DNA of 64,000 nt from JANQOH01 sp965200095 (GTDB taxonomy: Bacteria > Pseudomonadota > Alphaproteobacteria > UBA7887), in contig OZ241350.1 in the NCBI GenBank assembly GCA_965200095.1, positions 744,001 through 808,000 of the forward strand, written 5' to 3'. The notes under the pieces were generated by a model, which was not told the DNA's origin, ran no database searches, and saw only the letters and a program-made list of their open reading frames with translations. Of the stretch, positions 63,650 through 64,000 are shown in pieces; the stretch's first letter is position 1, and each line of letters begins with the position of its first letter. Position numbers and translations under genes: made by a program.

Positions 63650-63830
63650 GACGAAGAGTAGAGGCGTCTCGCGACTTTTTCACGCCCGTCTTCGGGTGTG
63701 TAAAGAAATCCAGCACCTCTCAGTGCGACGGTCGGAGCACCGGAAAAACGGCGCCGTGGGAGACGACAACACTTCATCATTCCCGCGAAAGAGCGTGTGA
63801 AGAAATTGAGAGACGCTACTACTCTTCGTC

Positions 63831-63928
63831 ATTCCCGCGAAAGCGGGAATCCGGAGGCGGCGTTTCCGTAAGAAAAACCGGGCCGACATTGCGGACGGCC
63901 GCCTCCGGATTCCCGCTTTCGCGGGAAT
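63831..63928. repeat. REPIN, family 1
   Basis: Two perfect palindromes, 63831-63850 and 63909-63928, inverted; 98 bp. Confidence 0.88.
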
Positions 63929-64000
63929 GACGAAGTATTATTCGGCGGGTATTGTCTTTACAATGCCTATACCTCGGCGATCCGTCCGTCACGACGAGAG

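Larger units (their letters stand above)
63378..64000. other. Repeat-rich right end of the window
   Basis: About 620 bp with no gene. Two full REPIN units and one half-site (63778-63796) are present, plus the GAGCGTGTGAAGAAAT linker seen also near 12893 and 48550. Confidence 0.6.

Overview
The window comes from a high-GC alphaproteobacterium. The best marker is a complete GcrA cell-cycle regulator (41756-42100) with DnaA-box-like sites just upstream; DUF1289, a two-gene RND pump and an OmpR/EnvZ-type pair also fit. The oxidative catabolism genes (PQQ dehydrogenase, molybdo-hydroxylase large subunit, phytanoyl-CoA and TauD-type dioxygenases, Baeyer-Villiger monooxygenase, epoxide hydrolase) suggest a free-living or host-associated aerobic heterotroph. 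The lineage is inference from gene content only.

Layout. 1-7.0 kb: end of a peptide-type ABC solute-binding protein; an AT-richer gene for a nuclease-NACHT STAND ATPase (probable defence gene); a GT9 glycosyltransferase with a 21-base G tract inside its coding sequence; a sensor kinase/response regulator pair; a MarR regulator. 7.0-10.6 kb: ilvE-type aminotransferase and alaS. 10.7-17.2 kb: a mobile nest made of an IS5-family element with a -1 frameshift signal, a decayed IS630 element joined to its end, and two MITE-like elements that bracket a three-gene methyltransferase-nuclease cassette. 17.3-27.0 kb: metabolic genes, including an HU gene coupled to an amidohydrolase and an overlapping operon of D-threonine aldolase-like enzyme, orphan molybdo-hydroxylase and HAD dehalogenase.

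27.3-40.6 kb: a tightly overlapping four-gene defence operon. It encodes a YprA/DUF1998-family helicase, a SNF2 helicase, an Eco57I/PglX-like methyltransferase with a C-terminal DUF3800 domain, and a small unknown protein, and it ends at a hairpin. Its gene set resembles DISARM and the related ARMADA group. The DUF3800 fusion and the small last gene are the parts most likely to be undescribed.

40.6-64 kb: a repeat-rich spacer, gcrA, alcohol dehydrogenase, RND pump operon, AlkA-type glycosylase, REPIN clusters, a PhyH dioxygenase, a three-gene operon headed by an orphan DNA methyltransferase, PQQ dehydrogenase plus cytochrome c separated by a perfect 32-bp palindrome, TauD dioxygenase, HAD phosphatase, a divergent Nramp-like transporter, an acyl-CoA ligase, tRNA-Pro(GGG), a flavin monooxygenase, DUF1289 and a small membrane coiled-coil protein. 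Two dispersed palindromic repeat families occur across the window.

Taken together, the window holds four separate DNA-modification or defence modules (NACHT, MITE-bracketed methyltransferase-nuclease, helicase operon, orphan methyltransferase) set among ordinary housekeeping and catabolic genes.
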